Shown here piece by piece: positions 37,549 through 45,542 of a stretch of 64,000 nt of DNA. A program made the translations under genes and the position numbers. The stretch's first letter is position 1. Each line of letters begins with the position of its first letter. Location: assembly GCA_900469965.1 (NCBI GenBank), contig UBZP01000012.1, forward strand, positions 1 through 64,000, read 5' to 3'. The notes under the pieces are model-generated. The model was given only the letters and a program-made list of their open reading frames with translations. It was not told the origin of the DNA and did not search any database. The stretch comes from Hyphomicrobiales bacterium (lineage in GTDB: Bacteria > Pseudomonadota > Alphaproteobacteria > Rhizobiales > Rhizobiaceae).

Positions 37549-37923
37549 TCACTGCTTGCCCCACCAGCGCCTTGATTCCGGCAGGAGCCATTCCTTGAAA
37601 TCGGCAGGCCTGGTCTTGTCATGCAGATTTTCGTTCTGGAGATCCTCCAGCAAGCCCACGCTCGCGGCAGTTCGCACGTAGTCGTCCCCGTAAACGTGCC
37701 ATTCCTCGATGACTTGAAACACAGCCCTGAAGTTCTCTGTCTCACCCTCCTGAAGCCGGCTGGCGAGGTGTCGAGCCAACTCGCCGAGCAGTTGGCAGTA
37801 GGGGCGTTCCTCGTCGTCCACCGGCGATTCGGCGCGAAACGCTCTCCATGCGTCATCAAAGGTGGGATCCGCCAGCAATAGCGGAGGAAACATCTCGGCG
37901 CGCGTGATCAGTCGTCTCTGCAT
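37549..37923 (-). CDS. Small conserved hypothetical protein
   Basis: 124 aa, all-helical and acidic, beginning L-I-T-R-A-E-M-F-P-P-L-L-L-A-D-P-T-F-D-D-A-W and containing L-G-E-L-A-R-H-L and H-V-Y-G-D-D-Y-V-R-T-A-A-S-V-G-L-L-E-D-L-Q-N. This pattern recurs in a family of uncharacterised proteins that I recall as DUF7674, without certainty. Genes of this size beside DMP19-like genes are often immunity-like or orphan. On the same strand as the gene at 36577, 93 bp before it, so perhaps one transcript. Confidence 0.5.
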   Translation of the reverse strand: MQRRLITRAEMFPPLLLADPTFDDAWRAFRAESPVDDEERPYCQLLGELARHLASRLQEGETENFRAVFQVIEEWHVYGDDYVRTAASVGLLEDLQNENLHDKTRPADFKEWLLPESRRWWGKQ

Positions 37924-38034
37924 GCTGTAAACTGCCCAATTTGAGACTGTCGGGACCTAAACTCGTGAGCCGGAACAGCCATCTGGCGGCAACCAAAGCT
38001 TGAATTGCCCTGCAATACAATCCATTGCTTTCCG

Positions 38035-38358
38035 ATGAGCGAAACAAGCAGCGAAATAATCCTGGCGCCGGATGCCACCTTCCGGGTTGTGATTTGGAGG
38101 CGCGATGACGGAAACTATAAGTGGCGCCACGAGGCATATGTGCCGCCCGATCCAGAATATGGCTGGGAGGGGGATTGGGATACAGTTCATCCAGGTATCA
38201 GCGGGCTCTACAATACCCGGGAGCGCGCGCTTTCCGATGCCCGGATGCAAGTGGCCTGGCTCGGCAAATTGGACAGCGCGCCCGAAACGGTCGTTCGCCC
38301 GCTCCCATGGTGGCGGCGCTTCTGGCCATCCTGGCTGACCGGACGCTCGCGAAGCTGA
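38035..38358 (+). CDS. Small hypothetical protein
   Basis: 107 aa from ATG 38035 (M-S-E-T-S-S-E-I-I-L-A-P-D-A-T); an upstream in-frame ATG at 38005 is possible and neither has a recognisable SD. It has no family I know. Trp-rich (R-R-D-D-G-N-Y-K-W-R-H-E, G-W-E-G-D-W, P-W-W-R-R-F-W-P-S-W-L) and ends in a basic tail. It converges on xdhB with 9 bp between stops. It forms the right edge of the low-GC patch; reality as a gene is plausible but unproven. Confidence 0.4.
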   Translation: MSETSSEIILAPDATFRVVIWRRDDGNYKWRHEAYVPPDPEYGWEGDWDTVHPGISGLYNTRERALSDARMQVAWLGKLDSAPETVVRPLPWWRRFWPSWLTGRSRS

Positions 38359-38367
38359 ACCCCTCCC

Positions 38368-40704
38368 TCACATCCCCTTCAACCTCTCCACCGCCATCAG
38401 CACCCGTTCCGGCGTCGCAGGCGCATCCAGCCGCGGGCAGTGGCGGTAGCCGGCGACGCTGGCCACCGCCATCGAGAGTGCTTCCAGCACCGAGATCGCC
38501 AGCATGAAGGGCGGTTCGCCGACGGCCTTGGAGCGGCCGATCGTCGGCTCGGCGTTTTCCGACCATTCGGCGAGGCGGACGTTGAAGATCTTCGGGCGGT
38601 CGGAGGCGAGCGGGATCTTGTAGGTGGACGGCGCGTGGGTGCGCAGCCGCCCCTTGTCGTCCCACCACAGTTCCTCCGTCGTCAGCCAGCCCATGCCCTG
38701 GACGAAGGCGCCCTCGACCTGGCCCCTGTCGATCGCCGGGTTCAGCGAGCGGCCGACGTCGTGGAGGATGTCGACGCGGTCGACCTGGTATTCGCCGGTC
38801 AGCGTGTCGATCGAGACCTCGGAGACGGCGGCGCCATAGGCGAAATAGTAGAAGGGCGAGCCTATCCCCTTCGCCCGGTCCCAGTGGATCTTCGGGGTCT
38901 TGTAGAAGCCGGCGGCGGAAAGCTGGACGCGGGCCATGTAGGCCTGCTTGATGAAGTCGGCAAAGGGGATCAGCGTTTCGCCGATGCGGACGTGATGCGG
39001 CACGAAGGCCACCGCGTCCGGCGCCACGCCCCATTTCTCGGCGGCAAAGGCCACCAGCCGCTCCTTGATCTGGCGGGCGGCATCGTAAGCGGCCATGCCG
39101 TTCAGGTCGGAGCCGGAGGAGGCGGCGGTGGCCGAGGTGTTCGGCACCTTCGCCGTCGTCGTCGCGGTGATCTTCACCGTCGCGATGTCGACCTGGAAGG
39201 CGTCGGCCAGCACCTGCGCCACCTTGGTGAACAGGCCCTGGCCCATCTCGGTGCCGCCGTGGTTCAGGTGGATCGAGCCGTCCTGGTAGACATGCACCAG
39301 GGCACCGGCCTGATTGTACCAGGTGGCGGTGAACGAAATGCCGAACTTCACCGGCGTCAGCGCGATGCCCTTGCGGATCACCCGGCTCGTGGCATTGAAG
39401 GCGAGGATCGCCTTGCGCCGCGCCTGGTAGTCGGCGGACTGTTCCAGCTCGTCGACGATGCGGGCGACGATATTGTCCTCGACCGGCTGGTGATAGGGCG
39501 TCAGCACCCGGTCGGAGCCCGCCTCGCCGTAGAAATTGGCCTTGCGGATCTCCAGCGGGTCCTTGCCCAGCGCGTAGGCGATCTCCTCGACGATCCGTTC
39601 GCCGCCGACCATGCCCTGCGGGCCGCCGAAGCCGCGGAAGGCGGTGTTGGAGACGGTGTGGGTCTTCAGCGGCTGCGAGGTCAGCCTCACATGCGGAAAG
39701 AAATAGGCGTTGTCGGCATGGAACAGGGCGCGGTCGGTCACGGGACCCGAAAGGTCCGAGGAGAAGCCGCAGCGGGCGGCATAGTTGGCCTTGACCGCAA
39801 GGATGCGGCCGTCGTCGTCGAAGCCGGCCTCGTAGGAGACGAGGAAGTCGTGGCGCTTGCCGGTCGCCGTCATGTCCTCGTCGCGGTCGGGGCGGAATTT
39901 CACCGCCCGCTTCAGCCGCTTGGCGGCGATCGCGGCGATGGCGGCGAACTGGTTGGACTGCGTCTCCTTGCCGCCGAAGCCGCCGCCCATGCGGCGCACC
40001 TGCACCGTCACCGCATTGGAGGGCACGCCGAGCGCATGGCCGACCATGTGCTGGACCTCGCTCGGATGCTGGGTGGAGGACCAGACGGTGACCTCGTCGT
40101 CCTCGCCGGGGATGGCGAGCGCGATGTGGCCCTCGAGGTAGAAATGGTCCTGGCCGCCGACGCGCACCGCCCCGGCGATGCGGCGCGGCGATGCGGCAAG
40201 GGCGGCATCGGCGTCGCCGCGCGACAGCGTCAGCGGGTCGGTGACGAGCGCTGCGCCGTTTGCGAGCGTGTCGGTGACGTCGGTGAAGTGCGGCAGGTCG
40301 CGGTATTCGATCTTCGCCAGCCGTGCCGCCCTGCGCGCCGCCTCGCGGGTTTCGGCGATCACCGCGAAGACCGGCTGGCCGTGGAACTCGACCTTTCCTT
40401 CCGCCAGCACCGGCTCGTCGTGCCGGCCGGTCGGGCTGATGTCGTTGTGGCCGGGCACGTCGGCGCCGGTCATCACCCAGACGACGCCGGGGGCCGCGCG
40501 GACGGCGGCGAGGTCCATCGAGACGATCTCGGCATGCGCCCGGTCGCTCATGCCGAGCGCCGCATGCAGCGTGCCCTCGGGCTCGGGCATGTCGTCGATA
40601 TAGTCGGCGCTGCCGGCGACGTGCTTGTGGGCGCTATCGTGGCGGAGCGGCGCGTGCACGGGTGCGGAAATGGTCTTGCGCTCCTCGAAGGCGGACTTGT
40701 CCAT
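38368..40704 (-). CDS. xdhB: Xanthine dehydrogenase, molybdenum-binding subunit
   Basis: 778 aa, the usual length of bacterial XdhB. Aldehyde oxidase/xanthine dehydrogenase fold with R-R-M-G-G-G-F-G-G-K-E (molybdopterin contact), F-R-G-F-G-G-P-Q and the late G-G-T-E-M-G-Q-G-L and A-S-S-G-S-D-L-N-G. It oxidises hypoxanthine to xanthine and xanthine to urate, with electrons passed to the XdhA FeS/FAD subunit. It is downstream of xdhA on the same strand, separated by an unusually long 284-bp spacer filled with palindromes. No xdhC (maturation factor) gene is in the window. Confidence 0.95.
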   Translation of the reverse strand: MDKSAFEERKTISAPVHAPLRHDSAHKHVAGSADYIDDMPEPEGTLHAALGMSDRAHAEIVSMDLAAVRAAPGVVWVMTGADVPGHNDISPTGRHDEPVLAEGKVEFHGQPVFAVIAETREAARRAARLAKIEYRDLPHFTDVTDTLANGAALVTDPLTLSRGDADAALAASPRRIAGAVRVGGQDHFYLEGHIALAIPGEDDEVTVWSSTQHPSEVQHMVGHALGVPSNAVTVQVRRMGGGFGGKETQSNQFAAIAAIAAKRLKRAVKFRPDRDEDMTATGKRHDFLVSYEAGFDDDGRILAVKANYAARCGFSSDLSGPVTDRALFHADNAYFFPHVRLTSQPLKTHTVSNTAFRGFGGPQGMVGGERIVEEIAYALGKDPLEIRKANFYGEAGSDRVLTPYHQPVEDNIVARIVDELEQSADYQARRKAILAFNATSRVIRKGIALTPVKFGISFTATWYNQAGALVHVYQDGSIHLNHGGTEMGQGLFTKVAQVLADAFQVDIATVKITATTTAKVPNTSATAASSGSDLNGMAAYDAARQIKERLVAFAAEKWGVAPDAVAFVPHHVRIGETLIPFADFIKQAYMARVQLSAAGFYKTPKIHWDRAKGIGSPFYYFAYGAAVSEVSIDTLTGEYQVDRVDILHDVGRSLNPAIDRGQVEGAFVQGMGWLTTEELWWDDKGRLRTHAPSTYKIPLASDRPKIFNVRLAEWSENAEPTIGRSKAVGEPPFMLAISVLEALSMAVASVAGYRHCPRLDAPATPERVLMAVERLKGM

Positions 40705-40741
40705 GGTTCAGGCCTCCGGTCGCCCTGCGGGCATCAATCCC

Positions 40742-40930
40742 GCCGCCCTCTCCTCACCGGAAAGAAGTGCCGAGCGCAGCGAGGCGATGAGGGGGAAGGG
40801 CGGTGCGACCGTCGCGACGTTGGCGGACAGGGCGCCCCTCATCCGCCTGGCACCTTCTCCCCGCAGGCGGCAAGAAGGACGGGTGTTGCGGCGTCTCGGT
40901 CCCCCTCTCCTCGCTTGCGGGGTGAGGGGT
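40742..40930. repeat. Palindromic intergenic element between xdhA and xdhB (RIME-like)
   Basis: Three nested inverted repeats are visible. (1) An imperfect long dyad at about 40742-40805 (CCGCCCTCTCCTCA with a complementary right arm). (2) CCGCCTG at 40843-40849 with CAGGCGG at 40864-40870, overlapping CCTTCT/AGAAGG. (3) CCCCTC...GAGGGG at 40902-40930, 11 of 13 bases paired. The CCCCTCATCCGCCTG...CCTTCTCCCCGC wording is characteristic of rhizobial mosaic repeats such as RIME. Confidence 0.6.
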
Positions 40931-40988
40931 AGTGCCGACGCCTCGGTGAGGGAGGGTCGCAGCAGGAAAGTCCGTGTGCACGCGCCCA

Positions 40989-42461
40989 TCACGCCACCTC
41001 CTCGAAACGCCTCAACTGGGCCGCCTCGCCGGTCGTCTCCAGGAAGAAGCGCAACAGCAGGTTCTTCGCCGCCAGCATGCGGTAGGCGGCGGTGGCGCGC
41101 CAGTCGGAGAGCGGCGTGTAGTCGTGGTCGAACGCCGCGGTCGCAGCCTGCACGGTCGCCTCTGTCCACGGCCGGCCGGCAAGCGCCGCCTCTACATGCG
41201 TCGCCCGCTTCGGCGTCGCGGCCATGCCGCCGAAGCAGATGCGGGCCTCGGCCACGGCGCCGGCCGCGTCGAGCCTCAGACGGAGGGCGCCGCAGAGCGC
41301 CGAGATGTCCTCGTCGCGGCGCTTGGAGATCTTGTAGACCGCAAACAGGTCGGCCTCCGCCGGCGCCGGCACGAACAGGCTTTCGACGAATTCGCCGGGA
41401 CGCCGGTCCTGCCGGCCATAGGCGATGAAGTAGTCCTCGAGCGGCATCTCGCGGCGGCCGGTGGTCGAGCGGAGCGTCAGCGTGGCGCCGAGCGCGATCA
41501 GCGGCGGCGGCGTGTCGCCGATCGGCGAGCCGTTGGCGATGTTGCCGCCGATCGTGCCCATGTTGCGCACCTGCGCGCCGCCGATGCGGTCGATCAGCGG
41601 GCGCAGTGCGGGGACGAGGGCGCACAGGGCCTCGCAGGCCTGCGTGTAGGTCACGCCGGCGCCGATCGAAAGCCCGGCGGGGGTGCGCTCGATCGCCTGC
41701 AGGTCCTGAAGGTGGTTGATGAAGACGACCGGGTCGAGTTCGCGCATCTGCTTGGTCACCCAGAGCCCGACATCGGTGGAGCCGGCGACGACCGTTGCCT
41801 TCGGCTCGGCCGCCAGCACCGCTGCCAGTTCATCGGCGGAGGCGGGGACGACGATGCGGTTTCCCGTCCCGCCGAGGCGGATCGTTTGGCGCGGCGAGAA
41901 CGCCGCCAGCTTTTCCTTCACGGCCGCGCGCGTGCGCTCGATCGGATCGAACACGGAGCTCGGGCGCGTGGCGGCGACAGCTTCGGCGGCGGCCACGATC
42001 GGCTCGTAGCCGGTGCAGCGACAGAGATTGCCCTGCAGCGCCCGCTCGATCGCCGGCCGGCCGGGCCGGTCGCCGGAAAGCCAGAGCCCATAGAGCGACA
42101 TGACGAAGCCCGGCGTGCAGAAGCCGCATTGCGAGCCGTGATGATCGACGAGCGCCTGCTGCACCGGATGCAGCGCCCCATCGGCGCCAGCCAGATGCTC
42201 GACGGTGACGACATGGGTGGCGTTCATCGAGCCGAGCAGGCGGATGCACGCATTGACGCTCTCACAGACGAGTTCGCCGCCGAGGAGCCGGCCGACGAGA
42301 ACCGTGCAGGCGCCGCAGTCGCCTTCGGCGCAGCCCTCCTTGGTGCCGGTCAGCCGCCGGCGCAGGCGCAGCCAGTCGAGCAGGGTACCGGTCGCCGGGA
42401 CGTCGTCGAGCACGACGTCCTCGTCGTTCAGCATGAATCGGATGCGGTCGGTCTCTTGCAT
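40989..42461 (-). CDS. xdhA: Xanthine dehydrogenase, FeS/FAD subunit
   Basis: 490 aa. N-terminal plant-type [2Fe-2S] domain (G-C-A-E-G-D-C-G-A-C), second [2Fe-2S] domain (Q-C-G-F-C-T-P-G and C-R-C-T-G-Y), then the FAD domain with V-V-A-G-S-T-D-V-G-L-W-V and N-M-G-T-I-G-G-N-I-A-N-G-S-P-I-G-D. It passes electrons from the XdhB molybdenum centre to NAD+. It is the first gene of the xdhAB pair and its start is 21 bp from the bdhA stop, so bdhA-xdhA-xdhB may share transcripts. Confidence 0.95.
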   Translation of the reverse strand: MQETDRIRFMLNDEDVVLDDVPATGTLLDWLRLRRRLTGTKEGCAEGDCGACTVLVGRLLGGELVCESVNACIRLLGSMNATHVVTVEHLAGADGALHPVQQALVDHHGSQCGFCTPGFVMSLYGLWLSGDRPGRPAIERALQGNLCRCTGYEPIVAAAEAVAATRPSSVFDPIERTRAAVKEKLAAFSPRQTIRLGGTGNRIVVPASADELAAVLAAEPKATVVAGSTDVGLWVTKQMRELDPVVFINHLQDLQAIERTPAGLSIGAGVTYTQACEALCALVPALRPLIDRIGGAQVRNMGTIGGNIANGSPIGDTPPPLIALGATLTLRSTTGRREMPLEDYFIAYGRQDRRPGEFVESLFVPAPAEADLFAVYKISKRRDEDISALCGALRLRLDAAGAVAEARICFGGMAATPKRATHVEAALAGRPWTEATVQAATAAFDHDYTPLSDWRATAAYRMLAAKNLLLRFFLETTGEAAQLRRFEEVA

Positions 42462-42482
42462 GCGCCTCTTCTGCCTTGCCTG

Positions 42483-43256
42483 CTACTGCGCGGTCCAGCC
42501 GCCGTCGATGGAGATGTGCGTGCCGGAGATCGAGCGGGCGGCGTCGCTCGAGAGGAAGATCGCCGTCTCGGCCACCTCCTCGACGCTGACGAATTCCTTG
42601 GTCGGCTGGAACTTCAGCATGACGTCCGACTTCACCTGCGCCTCGCTGATGCCGCGGGCGCGCGCCGTATCGGGGATCTGCTTCTCCACCAGCGGCGTCA
42701 GCACGTAGCCGGGGCAGATGGCGTTGACGGTGATGCCCTGGTCGGCGACTTCCAGCGCCACGGCCTTGGTCAGGCCCATGATACCATGTTTCGCCGCCAC
42801 GTAGGCCGTCTTGAACGGCGAGGCGACGAGACCGTGGGCGGAGGCGACGTTGATGATGCGGCCCCAGCCCTTCGCCTTCATGCCGGGGATCGCGGCGCGA
42901 ATCGTGTGGAAGGAGCTCGACAGGTTGATGGCGATGATCTGGTCCCACTTCTCGACCGGGAAATCCTCGATCTTTTCGACGTGCTGGATGCCGGCATTGT
43001 TGACGAGGATGTCGACGCTTCCGAATTCGGCGGCCGTGCTGCCGATCAGGTCGGCGATCTCGGCCGGACGCGTCATGTCGGCGGGATGATAGACCACCTT
43101 GCCGCCGCCGAGGCCGGAAAGCCGCTGCCGGATCTCCTCGATCTCGGCCGCGCTGCCCAGGCCGTTGATCACGACATTGGCGCCGGTGCGGGCAAAAGCC
43201 GTGGCGATCGCAAGGCCGATACCGCTGGTGGAGCCGGTGACGACGGCTGTCTTCAT
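42483..43256 (-). CDS. bdhA: 3-hydroxybutyrate dehydrogenase BdhA
   Basis: 257 aa from ATG 43256 (M-K-T-A-V-V-T-G-S-T-S-G-I-G), preceded by GGGAGAG. Short-chain dehydrogenase: G-S-T-S-G-I-G cofactor loop, N-N-A-G, catalytic Ser in N-V-A-S-A-H and Tyr/Lys in A-Y-V-A-A-K-H. The H-G-L-V-A-S-P-F-K-T and V-E-K-Q-I-P-D-T segments match D-3-hydroxybutyrate dehydrogenases. It links PHB breakdown to acetoacetate with NAD+. Upstream 222 bp are shared with divergent glpK. Confidence 0.92.
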   Translation of the reverse strand: MKTAVVTGSTSGIGLAIATAFARTGANVVINGLGSAAEIEEIRQRLSGLGGGKVVYHPADMTRPAEIADLIGSTAAEFGSVDILVNNAGIQHVEKIEDFPVEKWDQIIAINLSSSFHTIRAAIPGMKAKGWGRIINVASAHGLVASPFKTAYVAAKHGIMGLTKAVALEVADQGITVNAICPGYVLTPLVEKQIPDTARARGISEAQVKSDVMLKFQPTKEFVSVEEVAETAIFLSSDAARSISGTHISIDGGWTAQ

Positions 43257-43407
43257 CTTGCTTCTCTCCCGTTTTCTTGCGGCGGGTAGAACCTCCGGAC
43301 CGCCGCATCCGGGCCAGCCTACGCGCAAAGAACCGGCCGTTGCAATCGGCTTTTGGGGCGGTGCAGCGCGGAAATTGTGCGCCGCGGGTTGCGTTTTATT
43401 TTCCTTT

Positions 43408-43425
43408 GACATTCGTTTTCATGTC
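43408..43425. promoter_or_regulatory. Inverted repeat in bdhA-glpK intergenic region
   Basis: GACAT-N8-ATGTC with a TTCGTTTTCA core, 54 bp before the glpK ATG. The TTTCG-like spacing recalls DeoR/GlpR-type sites of alphaproteobacteria, but I do not trust the match enough to name the protein. Confidence 0.35.
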
Positions 43426-43478
43426 GTATTGAAGATTCCGAAGGCCGTCGGGAGCGGCCGGACAGACGGGAGGGATTC

Positions 43479-44972
43479 ATGGGCGGCTTCATCCTCGCAA
43501 TCGACCAGGGCACGACCTCGAGCCGGGCGATCGTCTTCGACGGCGGCCAGAAGGTGGTGGGCGTCGGCCAGCGCGAGTTTCCGCAGATCTTTCCCCGTTC
43601 CGGCTGGGTGGAGCACAATCCCGAGGAGATCTGGGAGAGCGTGATCTGGTCGGCCCGGGTCGCACTCGAGCAGGCCGGCATCGGCGCCTCGGATCTCGCC
43701 GGCATCGGCATCACCAACCAGCGCGAGACCGTCGTCGTCTGGGACCGCGAGAGCGGCCGGCCGATCCACAACGCCATCGTCTGGCAGGACCGGCGGACCG
43801 CCGATCGTTGCGAGGAGTTGAAGCGGCAGGGGCTGGAAGCGCTCTTCACCGGCCGGACCGGGTTGCTGCTCGATCCCTATTTCTCCGGCACCAAGCTCGC
43901 CTGGCTGCTGGAGAATGTCGACGGCGCCCGGGCGCGCGCCGAGCGCGGCGAGCTCTGCTTCGGCACGATCGACACCTTCCTGATCTATCGGCTGACCGGC
44001 GGGCGTTCGTTTGCCACCGATGCGACCAATGCGAGCCGAACCTTGATGTACGACATCGGCGCCAACGCCTGGGACGACGAACTGCTGTCGATCCTGAACG
44101 TCCCGAGGGCGATGCTGCCGGAGGTGTTCGACTGCGCGGCCGATTTCGGCGTCACCGCGCGCGAGCATCTTGGCGCCGAGGTGCCGATCCTGGGCGTCGC
44201 CGGCGACCAGCAGGCGGCGACGATCGGCCAGGCCTGCTTTGCGCCGGGCATGATGAAATCGACCTACGGCACCGGCTGCTTTGCGCTCCTGAACACCGGC
44301 TCCGACATGGTGCGCTCGAAGAACCGCCTGCTGACGACGATCGCCTACCGGCTGGACGGCGAGACGACCTATGCGCTGGAGGGCTCGATCTTCATCGCTG
44401 GCGCGGCCGTGCAGTGGCTGCGCGACGGGCTGAAGATGATCGGCGCGGCGTCGGAGGCGAGCGCGCTTGCGGACAAGGCCGATCCGACGCAGCACGTCTA
44501 TCTGGTGCCGGCCTTCACCGGCCTGGGCGCCCCGCACTGGGATCCCGATGCGCGGGCGGCGATCTACGGCATGACGCGGGGCACCGGCCCGGCTGAATTC
44601 GCGCGCGCGGCGCTGGAGGCGGTCTGCTTCCAGACGCGCGACCTGCTGGAGGCCATGCGCGGCGACTGGGCGGACGGTGCGCGCGAGACGGTGCTGCGCG
44701 TCGACGGCGGCATGGTCGCCTCGGACTGGACCATGCAGCGGCTCGCCGACATCCTCGACGCGCCGGTCGACCGGCCGACGATCCTGGAGACGACGGCGCT
44801 GGGGGCGGCCTGGCTCGCCGGCCACCGCGCCGGTGTGTGGCCGGACCGGGACGGCATCGCCCGCTCCTGGGCCCGCGACCGCCGCTTCGAGCCGCAGATG
44901 GACGAGGAAACGCGCACCGCGAAGGTCGCCGGCTGGAAGGATGCGGTGCGGCGGACGCTGAGCGCGGGGTAG
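43479..44972 (+). CDS. glpK: Glycerol kinase
   Basis: 497 aa, normal length. FGGY-family kinase: [14 protein letters not shown] at the N-terminus, [18 protein letters not shown], and the late G-L-G-A-P-H-W-D and D-G-G-M-V-A-S-D motifs. It phosphorylates glycerol to glycerol 3-phosphate. ATG 43479 follows GGGAGGG. It is alone here, with no glpF or glpD beside it. Confidence 0.95.
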   Translation: MGGFILAIDQGTTSSRAIVFDGGQKVVGVGQREFPQIFPRSGWVEHNPEEIWESVIWSARVALEQAGIGASDLAGIGITNQRETVVVWDRESGRPIHNAIVWQDRRTADRCEELKRQGLEALFTGRTGLLLDPYFSGTKLAWLLENVDGARARAERGELCFGTIDTFLIYRLTGGRSFATDATNASRTLMYDIGANAWDDELLSILNVPRAMLPEVFDCAADFGVTAREHLGAEVPILGVAGDQQAATIGQACFAPGMMKSTYGTGCFALLNTGSDMVRSKNRLLTTIAYRLDGETTYALEGSIFIAGAAVQWLRDGLKMIGAASEASALADKADPTQHVYLVPAFTGLGAPHWDPDARAAIYGMTRGTGPAEFARAALEAVCFQTRDLLEAMRGDWADGARETVLRVDGGMVASDWTMQRLADILDAPVDRPTILETTALGAAWLAGHRAGVWPDRDGIARSWARDRRFEPQMDEETRTAKVAGWKDAVRRTLSAG

Positions 44973-45108
44973 GGCGAGCGGCCTGAAGGGCTCTATGGAC
45001 AAGGGACAGCGTTCGCCCGGCTCACCCGGCATCGGGCTTGCGGCTGTCGGCGAGGCATCTGGACGCATTGCTCTTCTGAGCCGCGCTTCCGGATGATATG
45101 GCTCGGAC

Positions 45109-45513
45109 ATGCACCTCTCATCACACGTCGTCGCTGGCCGATCATGCGGGACCTGCACGCTCTGTTGCCGACTGCCTGACATCGATCTTCTCGAAAAACC
45201 GGCAAATAGCTGGTGCAGGCACTGCATCGAGGGGGCGGGATGCTCGAACTATGAAAATCGTCCCGCGGTCTGCCGGGACTTTCTCTGCCGGTGGATGACC
45301 GATGCCGAGCTCGGCCCGGCGTGGGAACCGTCGCGCGCGCACATGATGATCTACAGCCAAGGCCCGCAGATCACGATCCTGGTCGACCCGGATTTTGAGG
45401 ACATCTGGCGGCGCGAGCCATACCACGCGCAATTGCAAAAGTGGGCTTCGGAGGCCGCGCGGACGGGCGGCTACGTGATCGTGTTCTGGCAGGACGAGGT
45501 TTTCAAGATCTGA
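45109..45513 (+). CDS. YkgJ-type cysteine-cluster protein
   Basis: 134 aa. Cysteine pattern C-G-T-C-T-L-C-C, then C-R-H-C-I-E-G-A-G-C and R-P-A-V-C-R-D-F-L-C-R-W, which matches the zinc/iron-chelating YkgJ family (a Cys cluster binding an iron-sulfur or zinc ion). The remainder (M-I-Y-S-Q-G-P-Q-I-T-I-L-V) is beta-rich. Its stop is 29 bp from that of the convergent cyclase gene. Role unknown. Confidence 0.75.
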   Translation: MHLSSHVVAGRSCGTCTLCCRLPDIDLLEKPANSWCRHCIEGAGCSNYENRPAVCRDFLCRWMTDAELGPAWEPSRAHMMIYSQGPQITILVDPDFEDIWRREPYHAQLQKWASEAARTGGYVIVFWQDEVFKI

Positions 45514-45542
45514 CCTGGCGGCGCGTGGTCGCTGTGGGCAGG

